Below, in pieces: positions 49,556-62,831 of a DNA stretch of 64,000 nucleotides (position 1 is the first letter of the stretch; each line of letters opens with the position of its first letter). The stretch is from Anisakis pegreffii. Taxonomy: Eukaryota > Nematoda > Chromadorea > Rhabditida > Anisakidae. A program made the translations under genes and the position numbers. The DNA lies in assembly GCA_035041965.1 (NCBI GenBank), contig JAPYMA010001677.1, forward strand, positions 1 to 64,000, in the 5' to 3' direction. The notes under the pieces were generated by a model, which did no database searches, was not told where the DNA came from, and worked only from the letters and a program-made list of their open reading frames with translations.

Positions 49556-50726
49556 TAGTCGATTGTGGGATTCATCAAACTTTCAGCTTTTGTAATAAAA
49601 ATGTCACTGTGATTCGTTTAAGAGTTCAAGGTTTTTTTGTAAGTCTGGATGATCATAATTATGCGATTCTCTTGAATAGTTTTCTGAAAATCTAGAGGAT
49701 TCAGTCAATGAATATGTGAATTTGTCGTTAGAAGTGATGTGGAAGTCGTTCAGTGCGACGATGTGCTTCACGTTTGAGGGTTTCACGCATGAATGTACAC
49801 TCTGAATGCATGCAGTGAGACGTTTTTATCATTTCACAACAGTCCATTTATTGTGTTAGTGATGTATTGTTAAACGCTTTTTACACAGTAACATCTTAGG
49901 CAATATACATATGATGTGTTGACTTTATGAAGATAGTTTTTACATGAACTTCATCGAATTACATTAATTTGTTTCCATAAAGGTATTTATGTTATTCACT
50001 TGTTCATCACATAGAACGATCATAACAACGACGACCACAACGTCAACAGCACTGATGAAATTGTTCATAACGCTGATGGAATGAGCAATTTCAGAGCAGA
50101 ATTTTTATCTCGCAAACAAGTGCAGCAATTCGTTCCATCGTATTAAAAAGCTTGACATAAAAATGCCAGCTTCATTATTCATGATTCTGTTGCATGTCAC
50201 TTTCTCTTAGATTACGACAAATCGCATTCTTCTAGAAACTTGTATTGGTATGATCACGTTGTCTCCGGAATTAATTGCCTAGTTTCAATTTCTTCACTAT
50301 GACAAGCAGTATTCATGGTTATATTCAGTCTTGAAAGCACATCGTCATTGTTATCAATCAAACCTTCCAATAGCTATCGGAAAAATTCATAGATTGATCG
50401 AACACCGCATTATGATCGAATATTTCAGGTGAGAATTTCATGGCTGATCGAAACTGGGTTTCCGTTTCCACTTGAATAATAATCTCGATTCTTTGAGTTT
50501 AAATTTCCGGTGTTCACGAGCGGTTCCGTGATGTGCTATTGGAATGCGCACAGTCCTAGATATATCCCTTTTGGTGTCATTCTAAAACAACGATTTTTCG
50601 TCATTCTAAAATGCTTTCGATGGTGTCATTCTAAGACAATGATTCCTGCAAGTTTTTCTTCGGAGATTCTCAAACCCATTAAGGAAAAGTGTAACTTTCA
50701 AGGCGAGTAGCACTTTCTTTAGTAAT
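49556..50726. other. Gap downstream of SerRS-like gene
   Basis: No gene was recognised. Around 50570-50640 the phrase GTGTCATTCTAA(G/A)ACAA recurs, with partial repeats of TCATTCTAAA between. Confidence 0.5.
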
Positions 50727-51446
50727 CTAAGCCATTAAAACAACTTTTGAATTCAAAAAACGAGCGATCGCATGAAATTTTATTGGCGTCATTTTGGTGA
50801 TTCCATGTTGATCTTCGTGAGATAAGCAAATAAACGTGACAAGAAGAGGCAAAAAAAACATGTCACTCATTCCAAACAATGTAAACGATCTGAATTTGGG
50901 TTGAACGAAGAAATTTGGCTTGGCTGAACGACTGAAGAGGGAGGATAGATAATTTGAGAACAATTGACGAATAACAGAAGAAGGAGAAATTAATCCATGA
51001 AAGACGTCTTGAATGTGAAGTCGAGAAGAAAGGGTCAACACAAATGGAGACATATCGATGGATTGTTGAGGGATTAGACAATAGATAGATCGTTTAGAGG
51101 TTACTGTAACACTCAGGTATGAAATCGATGAAGGCAGGTAAGAAAACAAGGCGATGAACAAATCGAAATGCCATGAGAGTGCGTGATAAGATGAGATATA
51201 GTGAAGGGACGATAAATATATCGGAGTGCAATGAACACAATCGGAGGCTGCGTAATGGAATGATGACGGTACGAGTTTTGTGTGATCGAAATGAGGAGTA
51301 AAGAGGAAACTTAAGAGGGAAAGGTAAAGAGGAAAGACACTAGATATAACAATGATGGGCCGATTTGCTGCGCTCTGACATCGACGACGTCGACAACCAA
51401 CAAACGACAACAACACGACGACAATCCAATCTAATCGCTCACACAA
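50727..51446 (-). CDS. Long orphan ORF (239 codons), coding status doubtful
   Basis: This is the longest uninterrupted frame in the window, with an ATG at 51446. The first 17 residues (MCERLDWIVVVLLSFVG) are hydrophobic and followed by CRRRRC, like a signal anchor. The remainder is rich in Ser, Leu, Phe and Tyr with no recognised domain. The plus strand here is strongly purine-rich, so the minus strand has few A residues and few stop codons, which can create long ORFs by composition. It could be an orphan gene or non-coding DNA. Confidence 0.25.
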   Translation of the reverse strand: MCERLDWIVVVLLSFVGCRRRRCQSAANRPIIVISSVFPLYLSLLSFLFTPHFDHTKLVPSSFHYAASDCVHCTPIYLSSLHYISSYHALSWHFDLFIALFSYLPSSISYLSVTVTSKRSIYCLIPQQSIDMSPFVLTLSSRLHIQDVFHGLISPSSVIRQLFSNYLSSLFSRSAKPNFFVQPKFRSFTLFGMSDMFFLPLLVTFICLSHEDQHGITKMTPIKFHAIARFLNSKVVLMA

Positions 51447-54040
51447 ATCTCAGTTTCCATCGTGCAACGTTTTTTTTTTGAAAAGTTTCATCTGCTCAGC
51501 TTTCACCGCGTCATTTTTTCCTAATTTCATTTGCATTTATTCAGCAAAAACAACTGCTCCTTCTGCTGCTACTGTTGCTGCTTCTGTTAAATTAACGATC
51601 TTTCATATCCTTTTAACTAAATCTTCTTGTCGTTCGCTGCAAAAATGTTTTGTTTCTGCTATTTATCTTGAGTATTTTCGTTCGTTTATTCGTTCATCTC
51701 ATAACGATCAGACCCAAACAACCCAAACCGGCAAAACGTATTCGCTGAGCGGATAACGATGTGATCTTGGCGTGGATGCGCATAGAGCGCGTCTTTCTTG
51801 ATATGACAATTGATCGCTTGTTTTTGCCATCTAAATGAGATAATTGTAAACGAAATTGCAGCTGGTATCTTTGTGAGTTTTGTGATTTTGCAAATTACAT
51901 CTAGCATATGGACTGTGCGATCAACACTGTTATTGTAGCATAGAAGATGCGAAAGTTGTATGAAGATTTCGGATTTGCCACTGAATAGTCAATAGAGCAG
52001 CACAAGCTGGATACGTGCGACTGGAGCAGAAGAATTTGATTGAAAGCATTCGATAATTTTGCTGAATGATAACTGAACAATGATAACATTCATCAGAGTT
52101 CATATCTCAATTTATTCCACTGAACAGTTTTAGAATTCAAGACATCAGTTACCTTGTAATTGTCAAGCACGTACACATAATTAATCTCCTACCATTGTAC
52201 AAATAATTCCACTCTCTCTCTCAATCTCTTCCAAACGATTTCCTATCAAGTTGTCTATTTTCTGCAACTGCAATGATAATAGTACTAATGATAGCAACAG
52301 CAGCAGCAATAGCAATACGGTTGATAAGTGAATCAACGGTCAATTTCACCGTTAGTCACGCGTAAAATTTAGCCAAGGTTATCGAATCGCAGCCATTAAT
52401 ATTCCAAGCATGTCTGTCATCTTGCTTTGCCATTCGACCACCAAATTCGCATTTTTTCTATTCATTCTTAGGTGCTTATCGTTTTCTCATGGTCATTTTT
52501 TTTTCAACATTCTTCACTGCGATACCTGATATAGACACTCTGTGCGTAACTGCTGCCATTGATGTGTTGTTTTCAATGGTAAGAAATCAATCATTTCAGT
52601 GAGAACGCGATGTTTTAGGTGGTCCGCAATTGGATTAATCCGATAAAAAACAAGCTCTTAGCAACATTCTTTGCAATCTTTAAGACAGGTTTCATATGAA
52701 GGAAGGTTCATTTCACTGAAGCCTCCTGGGAAAGGATCGTTCAAGTAAAAAAAAAAATGCAGAAGGAATGTTGAGGTGTCATAATGATGATAGTAATCGC
52801 ATTGTTGACAATAGTACATGTATTTGCTGGAGTTGATGATCGCTTGTGCATCGTGCGATCTGCTGCATTCTCAACGCTCTACATGAAAATTATTTGAACA
52901 ATCGCACACCTCAATTGTAACTCCTCAAAAACAATAACATTGTGAAATCTAAACCAATTTTCTTGGTGATTTTCAATGTAGCAGTGAATCAACTAAACAT
53001 TCCGAAATGCACATCTGCTCACTCCATCCCACTTCCGTATCGAAACTGTTCCACACTTTAGTCGATGAACGCAAGCTGTTCTGTTTAAGAAGGAAGTCTC
53101 CTTTTCAAAAATTCTCACCGAAAACTTTCAAAAACCAGTTCGAGAAGTGATCATCTGTTCGAATCTTCTGAAAGATCTCATCGTTGTCTTATTTAATTTT
53201 AAGTGATATGAACTATCGAATACTGGATGCTTAAACAGTCCTCTATCACTGAGCTCATTTCCGATCACAAACGAAAAACGAATTCGCGTTCAGCAAAACC
53301 CGGACAAAAGAGTGTTGGCCCAGAGAGATTCTAATAGCTCAATATGAAACACTCAGAATCACATAAAACTACTTTCCTTTTGCGATATTTGTGAACGAGC
53401 AAATTAATGTGAATGAGCCGGCCGGTCGTTTATTATACGTTGAGTATGCGGAAGTTGATATTTGTGATGATATCAGAACAAATATCAGAACACACTGATT
53501 GAATTGGACGAATTTGTGAAACACATTAAAGATTAGTTTCATTGTATTTCTTGTCATCTTCTTCAGACCACATCCAATATAATAACAATGTTCATCGTTT
53601 CAGTTGAGCGCATTAGATTCCTTTATTATTCATGCAATCTGCAGATTCACTAACAAACGAACAATTCTCTTTTGCATGCGTTTTTGATTTGTTCGATCTT
53701 AAAAGTGACACATTGAACAAACTGTTTTGAGTGATTCAGCGCGGTTTAATTTTTGAATGCAGCAAATTACTCGAAGATAATCATCAGATTTGCCTTTAAG
53801 GATTATCAGTGGACTAATTCGAAATGGGTGAATCATAAGATAATAGGATTTCAGTTGAAGCACATTCATCTCTTCGTGGTTTAATCGCTTTATGATCATA
53901 AGATTATTGGCAGTTGTGAACGAACATAAAATGCGAGAAATGAACGAGAATTGATGTGAGAGAATCAATGAAACCATCTGAAAGAAGGTCAATTGAAATA
54001 CAAGCGATTAGCAGCACTTGGTTTCAGTCATTTGCTTTCA

Positions 54041-54055
54041 GTGTGTGTGTGTGTG
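54041..54055. repeat. (GT)n microsatellite
   Basis: Seven and a half GT dinucleotides in a row, in intergenic DNA. Confidence 0.85.
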
Positions 54056-55540
54056 AGTAAGTGAACAATATAATGGCCATTAAACTCAATTAATCGGTCC
54101 ATTTCTTTGAACTTGACTTCATGCTAAACGTCCTTGACGAAACCAGATGCATGTGTTGAGGAGTTAGACAACAGCGATAAAGTGAGCATCATCAGTATTG
54201 TTGTTGTTATTATCAATATTATTATCGAGTCATTAGTTTTTCTGATACACAAGTATTTGCGATCCAGTCAATTGTTGATGCATGATGCGATGCGCATGCA
54301 GTTATGTTTCAATATTATAAGATCTGAGTGATCACAATTGTATTTGAAGGAAAGTAGCATGATTCCGTTTTGTTCACTAAACTTTATTCCTTCATAGTAA
54401 ATTGATCACACAGGTACTGGTATGTGGTATCATTATCCAACTGCATGAAAATTAAAAAGAATAGCTGACTAAGAGCTTTAGGTGATCGAAGTCGTTTGAG
54501 AAATCGACTTTTCAAGTCGATTTTCAAATGTCACATGACTCGTTCACTTCGGTGAGAATGTTCCTGCTAGGAAATTCTCAATCGGATGTATTCAATGAAT
54601 ATCACGAATGATTATATCATCAATTAGATGTTGCTAGAATGCGCATGAATAGATGAATGAATGCGTTACTGAAGTTATCCATGCGCCTCAGCATGATGCG
54701 AAGTTATGATCGGTATTTCATAATCATTTTTCATCAACCTATGCCCATTGTACAATAATACCAGTCTCTGCCCTATTCATCTATGTCGTCGTGGTTATTT
54801 CTCGATTAAGATCCCGTTGAGAAGAACTGTGTTCATTCCTTTATTCATAGTGATTCGTTGACATAAGGTGACATTATTTAGAGTTAGTGTTGAATGTTAT
54901 GGTGATGTGTTGTTGGTATGGTGTATGGTCATGGAATGCGCATAACTTCATCATGCGTTCACAGTCGGTGGTATCCGAGTAGATTATGTATTTGTTCTGT
55001 TCCATCAGTCATATTTGTCTTCGCACCTCACGCATCTTCTCAGCAAACTTCCTTTATTCGCAGACATTTCTTCACGTGGCACTGACTATTACACCCGCTG
55101 CAATTGTGCAATATTTATAGATTCCAGTTGAAATGCTACGGCTGATAATAATAGAGTTGTGAAACGTGAATCATCTGAGTGTACTTATAGAAATGGTAAC
55201 GATTAGATCAGAAACGAACTTTTGGTGATTGAAGGATGGTGTTAAAATCACTGATAAACTTACAATAATGTATTCATTTTTTCGGACTGATTCTGTGACG
55301 ATGTATGAAGCTTGTGTTGTGCATGGTGTTGTTGATTGGTCACATATCATAGCATCGTATCAGTCGTAAACTGTTCGTTATCACTCAGCAAATTTCTATC
55401 ATTTTTATTTCATATTAACAAATAATCTGGCATTCACAAATCGATTTTGATTGTTCATTGACGTCGTGTTGTCTCATTAGTTATCATTGTGAAATATCTT
55501 TCAAATTTATGCTTAAATGTATGACACATTTTCGAGGTGA

Positions 55541-55651
55541 TCATTTCAATAAACCTCCGGAAATCATTTCAATAAACCCTCCGGAAATCATTTCAATAAA
55601 CCCTCCGGAAATCATTTCAATAAACCCTTCGGAAATCATTTCAATAAACCG
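55541..55651 (+). repeat. 24-bp minisatellite, about 4.6 copies
   Basis: The unit ATTTCAATAAACCCTCCGGA plus AATC is repeated head to tail. The first copy lacks one C and the fourth has T for C (CCTTCGG). Because 24 is a multiple of three, the repeat reads through in one frame as EIISINPP, but that frame has no good start or known domain. Each unit contains AATAAA and the palindrome TCCGGA. Confidence 0.95.
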
Positions 55652-58073
55652 TTTTGCTTCCACGTTCTATCGCCTTAACATGCTTTTGAAAACTGACTGT
55701 ACAGAAATATTTTCTAATATTTTCGATAACTATGCAACATTTTCAATAACCGCCCTTGCAATGTTACAATTGATTTGGTGCACATTTTCGGATACAGTGA
55801 AACAATCAGTTGCAGATGTGTGTTCACACTGATCCGTTTCGAAAAACCTGGATAATGATGATTGACTGCTTACGACTAATTTCATCGATCTTCAACAGTT
55901 TAGGTTGCATTGGTGACATTATCGCTCAGCATTCATGATATTCTTCATTCATTTGCGAACGAACGTTCTTGATCCGTGCCATTGGCTTGCCTCAAAAGCG
56001 TCCTTGACAGCGACATAATCCAACCCTCTTTAGAGCCTAGAATTAAGTGCGATTTGCGCATTCCGTTGTCGTCATCCTTGACAAATTAACTGCTCACCAG
56101 TTTTCTACAGCGATTCCTCTAATTTTGATCCCATGTTCTTTCAGATATGGATTCTTCGCATTTTTCTTTTCATATCTCTAATAACTGCCAATCCGTTGAA
56201 TCGCTTTGCAATCTTGATTAAATAGAAATTGCGATATTGAAAATCAACAACTGCATCATGAAGTACGGCTCAAATACGCATTATTTTGACTTCATTTGAA
56301 GAACAACGACGATTTCACATAAATAACTAACAACATTTTCAATGATATAATGGTGATAAGAATGCCATTCATGGTAATAAACGCAGCGATAAAATGCTGA
56401 TGGCATTTTTCGAGTAAACTTTTCCAAATGATCGTGAGTAATTTCAAGTATTCAGCGGTCTTTGAATCAAAACGGAATGCAAACTGATTACATCCCACTG
56501 CGTTAATCGTCATCAGCAGCACTAAATTATTTCGTATCAATTTCGATATGAATAAAATCGCTCAAACACGTTCACCTATGCACGTTATTCAGCACACTCA
56601 ACATGCATATGTTGATCCATCCGTCCATAAACACGAATCTCTTCACCGAATTCCTGAAATTATTTCGTAGTGATCGTCGACATTTTATCACTTTATTATC
56701 ACATTACCTCTGCTTACCCTCCTCCCTCGTTTCAAATCTAAAATGTGCTGAACATATAATCCATTACATTCGCTGCTTATCAGATATTATAAAATGATTG
56801 TAAAAGGTATGCGGGATGTAAAGTGATATCGTCGTCGTCGCATCGTATTCATTGCATTCAATGTCATTTTACATTTGCATCATCGAAACAATCGTTGATG
56901 CTTCATTACTCACCTCTCGAAAAACAAAATTCAGTCAGTGTCACATGTCAGGTGGATCGTTTCGATATGGTTTCTGGTTGCTTACTTAACGCTAATAATA
57001 CGGCTTTTTCTCTCAAAAGCGATGGTGGGAATCGTATTCGAGTTGACGTTTTGTGACGTTCGAATTATAACGCTGAAAACGATTCGTTTTTGTGAGTGCA
57101 TTACATTAGATGCACGAATGAAGCGACGTGATAAGTTAAGATTGGAGTTGATAGCGGTATCGATATCTGCTGCATCTTGATCAGCGAAAAATGAAATGTT
57201 TTGAAATGCGATTGGGTCGTGTGCAAAATGAATGTAAAGAAGTTTTTTTTGCTGTACTCAAATGGAAGCGAGCAAAGTCATTAACAATAAGCAGCAGCAC
57301 ATTTTTGATTAGCGCATCGTAAATAGCGAGCGTTTCAATGGATTCGAACCTATAAAAACAAAAATTGTAAAAGAGATTGATCGTGAAGATTATTCGAATG
57401 AACGGAAAAAAACCCAAAATTGATAATCATTCGTTGGTTTTTGTTGCACTCTGTCATCTGATAACAGTAATTACTGGTGCATCACGTCATTTCATTTCAT
57501 TTCAATAGGATTCCATCTATTTTTAAACCATCATGATCTAGTTTGTGTTTGCTCATTCGAACTTTTTTTCAAACCAAATCAAAACTAATCTAAATTGATC
57601 ACGTCATCCATTTGTTTGTTCAAAATACCGTCTTTAATTTTCCTAATTGTCAATTTTCTAGCTTGTATTTTGTGCAATTACCAGTCAGAGAACTTGTTGT
57701 GTAACAATGTAAGTTTGTGAATTTTATGTGAGATGAAAATTTTCAATGAGTAAGAGTCAGTTTCGAAAAATGCTCAGTTATTAGTTGATTATCTGTGTAG
57801 CCAATGTAGAAAATTTGTTACGACAAAAGAAGTGCCCATAAAATTATTATGTGAGACGCATTATGAGTAAAATCTCGTCAACCCTTACAAAAATCTCTGA
57901 AGCTGAATTTAATTTACGCCAAGTTATGTTGTCATCTCGTTTTCCTCCTCATTATTATCGATATTATTAGTGATATTATTTTTTACACTATAAACACAAT
58001 AACTTACTTGTTGTTCACACTCCAATCGCAATTGACTGCAAAAAAAACGAGTGCAAATTGCGTGGTAATAACT

Positions 58074-58268
58074 ATGACTGAAATCCGTGTGCTGACGACA
58101 TCATCAAACGTGAATGAACTTCTAAACGAAGCAAAATCGAGTGCTATTGGAAGTGTTACGTGCGAAATTTTTAGTGCACAACAAATACAATGTGAAAAAG
58201 TATTGGAACGACGTGATCAGACGGACTTTTGTGGAAATATTCTTGGTTTGAGTAGGTTGAATATTTAG
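58074..58268 (+). CDS. Possible coding exon, unknown protein
   Basis: ATG at 58074 opens 64 codons, MTEIRVLTTSSNVNELLNEA and on through CEIFSAQQIQCEKVLERRDQ to a TAG at 58266-58268. The amino-acid make-up looks protein-like (charged, amphipathic), and AGTAG|GTTGAA near 58258 could be a donor into a further exon. No downstream exon or family was identified. Confidence 0.28.
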   Translation: MTEIRVLTTSSNVNELLNEAKSSAIGSVTCEIFSAQQIQCEKVLERRDQTDFCGNILGLSRLNI

Positions 58269-59929
58269 TTTGTGTAAGCATGTATGTGGTAGTTAGTTAC
58301 CTATCGACTGACTCGTTGAATGGAGTGATCTCAAGAACTGATAAGTGCTTTCGTGTACACGTAGGTGTTAAGAAGTTTGTTTGTGTGTTTGTGTGTGAAT
58401 TGTGAAGTTATATTAGTGAATGTTTGAAACAATTCGTAGAAATTGTTTTTAGTTGACGAGTTGTAGCTGGTTGACGACATATTGCATGTTGTGTGTTTGT
58501 GTGTGTGTGCAAGCAGCAATCAAGCAGGAATTTTGACGGACGTCCGTTCTGCTTGAATTTGTTACAATTCAACGAAACTGTATGAACGATGCTCTGAAAC
58601 GTGCGGCGCTTCCTCTGTTATTACTTGAACGTTATTGCCTTGCCGAGCGAGGTGGTTCTCCTCAGCCGTTGTTCTTCGTCAGTCAACATTTTCGTTCATT
58701 CACTAAAAACTAACCAAATTTTCGTCTTTCGTCGTTCTCACACTTCACTCATCAACCATTAAGGTGTTTGAATGTGAAATATTCCGAACGAACGCTAAAA
58801 GGAAATCAATTTGAATTCTTCAAGTTCCAAACTTGAAAATGTTCTTCTCATTGCAATTTTTAGCTTCGCAATTTTGATTCTCCTTAAATGAGACTTGATT
58901 CGTTAAAATCATTTGAAGTTGTCTTCTTCAGCATAGTTTCTCTTTAATCAGCGTTCTGCTGCTGTGCAGTACAAATCGATTTTTTTATTGATGAAATCAG
59001 AATCGTTCTCGAGGCGTTTATAACTCAACTCCATTTGAAACTCCATCTGCAGTTACAGTTCCATAGTGTTTCATTATGTAACCGTCGGTCGATCCATCGA
59101 AAACGATTGCCTATCGTACATGTATGTGGTAGTTAGTTACCTATCGACTTTTTCATTATGTAACAATTCGTAAAAACGCTTGAAAATCTTGCTCGATTCG
59201 AACGCAAATTCATCATCGAAACATTGAAATATGAATACTAAACTTTCACTAGGGCCTTCACAATACTACTCTCCGTCAGTAGTGGTTTCCATCATACCAA
59301 TTCATTTCGTTTGCTTTGAAACGTTGAAATTGGACGTACGACTGACTGTTTCAACTGTTTGAACTGTTGAAAAAAACAAAAACTGACTTCTAAAGTGTGT
59401 TCATTTCTGGACTGAGTTGTTTGATCGTCGTCGTTCATACATGCGCATGTATAGTTGTTTTGAGTGTTATTTGGGGCTGAGTGCCCTGAGAAGATGAACT
59501 ATTAATGAGCGGACTAAAGGTAATCATTATTACCTTGCGCATACAAGCAGCGTCTCTACCACGGACGGATAATCATGCAGCATTGAAGCACAGGCAACGT
59601 TCATGCACACACACATTAGTACATGAATGAATGTGCATCATGTGTCATATGACACTGGTTTCTTTACTCGATCACAATCCATTTTTATCGTACTTTTTGT
59701 CATTTTTTACTCAGAATCAGTCAAAATTTTTGTGTTTCATTATTTATTTTCATTCTAAAGTGAGCATCCACAAAGAATTATCAACATATGGCAATAAGAA
59801 CGTTCCGAATGGAATAATCGTAACTTGTATTTTGAAATGAAGTTCTTTTTCTGGCGTTGCCATAATAATGACATGTGAATGTGACATTTGATTGAGAGCA
59901 ACAAATGATGGCCGTCATAGTGCACTTAT

Positions 59930-59947
59930 GCCGGCCGGCCGGCCGGC
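59930..59947. repeat. (CCGG)4 palindrome
   Basis: GCCGGCCGGCCGGCCGGC is fully self-complementary and stands out as an 18-bp GC-only block in AT-rich DNA. Confidence 0.95.
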
Positions 59948-62616
59948 AGTAGCAGTAGCTCTCATACGATCGTGTTTCACTTCAGTTGTTTTCGCTCGAA
60001 AATCTTGCTCGATTCGAACGTTTTTCCACACTCAAATGTGTATGTGCATTCTCTATGCAGTAAAGTGGAAATGAGACGGTGTAGTTTGCAATAAATTCAA
60101 CTCTTAAATGATATTTCTACATCTGTAGTATTTGTGAAGGCTGCTTATCATTAGACGGCAATGTGCGAATCATATGCGCGCTGATTGATGGACGGACGGT
60201 ATGTGTGGATTAGACGAATAAAATAACAGTGTATTCGAATCACTATCTCATAAACTTCACACATTGAGGAATTATTCAAGTGGTGACAAAAAACTCTGAA
60301 AATGATGTGAAGTTGAATAGCATTGGAAAAAAATTATGAATATCTTTCAATTTTTATGCAATTATCTCGTCTATGAAGTATTATTGTGATAAGGCAGTGC
60401 TGCTGCAAGCGATCAATCTTAGCAAAAAATGCTTTCATTGCATTCAATTAAACGTGGTTTTTTTGCTGAAGAATCAGTGATTGTTTTGATCAGTGATTGT
60501 TTTGATTAATCAATGATGCATTTTTTTTTGTTTCGAAATTCACAATAATAATAATAATGTACTTTCGCCATCGTCGTGCTATTGTTTCATTTTTGTGATT
60601 GGAAAGAATGCGTTTTAAAAATGTAATTCAAACATTTATCAGCTAAAAGGTGTGGTCATTAACCATTGCTAAAGCTCAAAAGTGTGATTTCACAGTGTAA
60701 AAAAGTATCTGAATAATTCTTTCCCTTGTTTTTTTTTGCTCTATCTGACAATAAGCCTATTACATTGAGTTTACTGTTTGCAAATTTAATGTTGTATTGA
60801 TTATGTCAGGGGAAGAACTAATGCTTATTGACAGTTAATCTCGCATATTACGTTCACAGTGTTATCAATTCGGAAACTTTATTTGAATTCTTATAATGAT
60901 CACTTGAAATTAATGCACGCTTCTTATGTATTGACGTGTATTTCGTTAATGACGGTAAACATTTCATCGAAATTATTTCTTATCATATTTATTGCACACA
61001 CACATATTTCATCGTGAATGCTATTCTTCATGAATTATTATCATCAATGTCAGCAACTTTTGGTTGTCACCGTAAAAAATCGAGATGTTTTTATCGCGAA
61101 CAGAAATTAGCGCTATTTTTTCAGAAACCATTGTTGAGTGTTGCTAATTGTTCGAGTAAAATTTCACCTAAACTAATTTCACATCAATGGTTTTTCGTCT
61201 GTAGTCAGTCCCCGCGATGAACAATTCAACAAGTCAGCAGTCATTCTCTCAATTAACAAATTACATGCATTGCTCAAGAACAATTGCACACTAATTTCTC
61301 ATATGTTATGGCCTTGACATAGATGATGTGTAAAAGAGTTTTACACACACACAAATAGTGATCGGATAAACATGTGCATGGGTATATATTTAGTTGTATG
61401 ATTGTATTTGTTGTTGATTATTTAGAAATGAGAAGTTTCTGAAAGAATTCATTCATTCGTTTTTACTCGAAAATAATAACTTTTCTGGAATATTAGCAAA
61501 AAATTGAATGCATTTGTATAGCAAGCGATTGTTTGAAAGAGAGTGCATCGGTTCGCTTAATGTTCTATTGTTGATTTGTACTGTTCAGGAGTGTATTCTT
61601 GGTGATATTGTTGTATTTGTGTAAAGAATAAGATTTGATCGTTCCATGATAACAAAGAACTACAAAATATGAAACATTCATCGAATTCCATTCTAAGCCG
61701 TTCTCGTAATCAATTTTTGTCATTCGTTCGTCTTATTCTTCAATAATCCTTATCACTAGTAATTTATCAATTGTTATTGTTATTAATATTATTATTGTGA
61801 TTAACATTTTGATAACGTAATTATTGACGTAAATGTGACGGTTGTTGTCATTGTTATTGTGACCGCTCATGATATACTCATACTAATATCAATTCTTTAA
61901 ACACTTTCAAAAAATTTCGGATTCCTTAGCAAGCTGTCTTCACACATTTGAAATTGTCTATATGAACACTTGATTGATTTTCCTAAAAATGGTCAGTTCA
62001 TTATCAAATTCTTCGCAAATATTTTAAACTGACAATTGAAAAGTGCTATATGGATTAAATGAATTTAATGAGCGACAGGTGTCTGACTGATAAAATTTTT
62101 ACGGATGCGTGCGAGCACTGGTATGAGACGGTTTGGTGACTAGATGTCATAGACTCGATGCTTTCATTACCTCATTTGGTTTTGTGACCGAAATGAATTG
62201 TTGATGTTTATTTGTTGAGAATTCAACTTGATTTCTATGAAACATTGATTCGTTTTCGTAAAAATTGAACGTAACCAAATGAATATTCTCTGTGTGTGTG
62301 TCTTTTGTTCATGTTATAACACACAGCAATAACATGAAATTTCGATGAATTTTTGATTTGCAAGCGTATGAATTGTGAATGAGTGTGTTTGTGTGTGTAT
62401 GCGTGAAGTATATCATTATTTAATGTGTTCCTTTTGACTATTCCTGCAACAAATTTTATTCGCTTTTCAAAGTTCAGCGTACATTCCTTTTGATCGTTCA
62501 TACGTTCGTTCGCCTTCAGATCGTCGTCGTCCGTTCCATTCACGTTTTCTTTACCATTTTCACATTCTTCTCTCTGGCTCTCCATTTTTCTGTGAGGAAA
62601 TCTTCTTTGAAAATAT

Positions 62617-62831
62617 GTTACTGATACATTTGGTTGAGCATATTATCTACTGAGTATTACTCTTTTTTGGGGGCATTCAATACTTTGATTGTTTCTTTTC
62701 ATTAGTTATTCATCAGTTACTGATACATTTAGTTGAAGAGCATATTATGATGAGTATTAATCTTAATAAAGATGATGATTTTTTGGGGCATTCAATACTT
62801 GAGATAATTTCTTTTCATTAATTAGTCATCG
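62617..62831 (+). repeat. Diverged tandem duplication, about 100 and 116 bp
   Basis: The first copy (62617-62715) runs GTTACTGATACATTTGGTTG ... GGGGGCATTCAATACTT ... TCTTTTCATTAGTTATTCATC. The second (62716-62831) repeats these blocks in order, with a TCTTAATAAAGATGATG-type insertion in the middle. Scattered substitutions show it is not an exact copy. Confidence 0.88.

Larger units (their letters stand above)
51447..58073. other. Gene-poor stretch
   Basis: No gene was recognised in 6.6 kb. It holds a poly-T tract at 51471-51479, a GT microsatellite at 54041-54055 and the 24-bp minisatellite at 55541-55651. ORFs here are short, mostly begin with non-ATG codons, and show no motif. Confidence 0.5.

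Noticed and set aside
51478..51756. 92-codon plus-strand ORF
   Set aside because: It starts at TTG after a poly-T tract, has low-complexity Ala/Ser/Thr composition and no splice or start support.
56823..57056. Zinc-finger-like CIQC...LMLH pattern
   Set aside because: The second histidine is missing at the required spacing and there is no ATG, so a C2H2 finger is not supported.
60936..61220. 94-codon plus-strand ORF
   Set aside because: Non-ATG start, composition typical of AT-rich non-coding DNA, no recognised domain.
62235..62585. 116-codon minus-strand ATG ORF with acidic start
   Set aside because: The second half is encoded by GT/CA-rich simple sequence (YTHKHTHS), so it is probably chance. 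A short first exon cannot be excluded.
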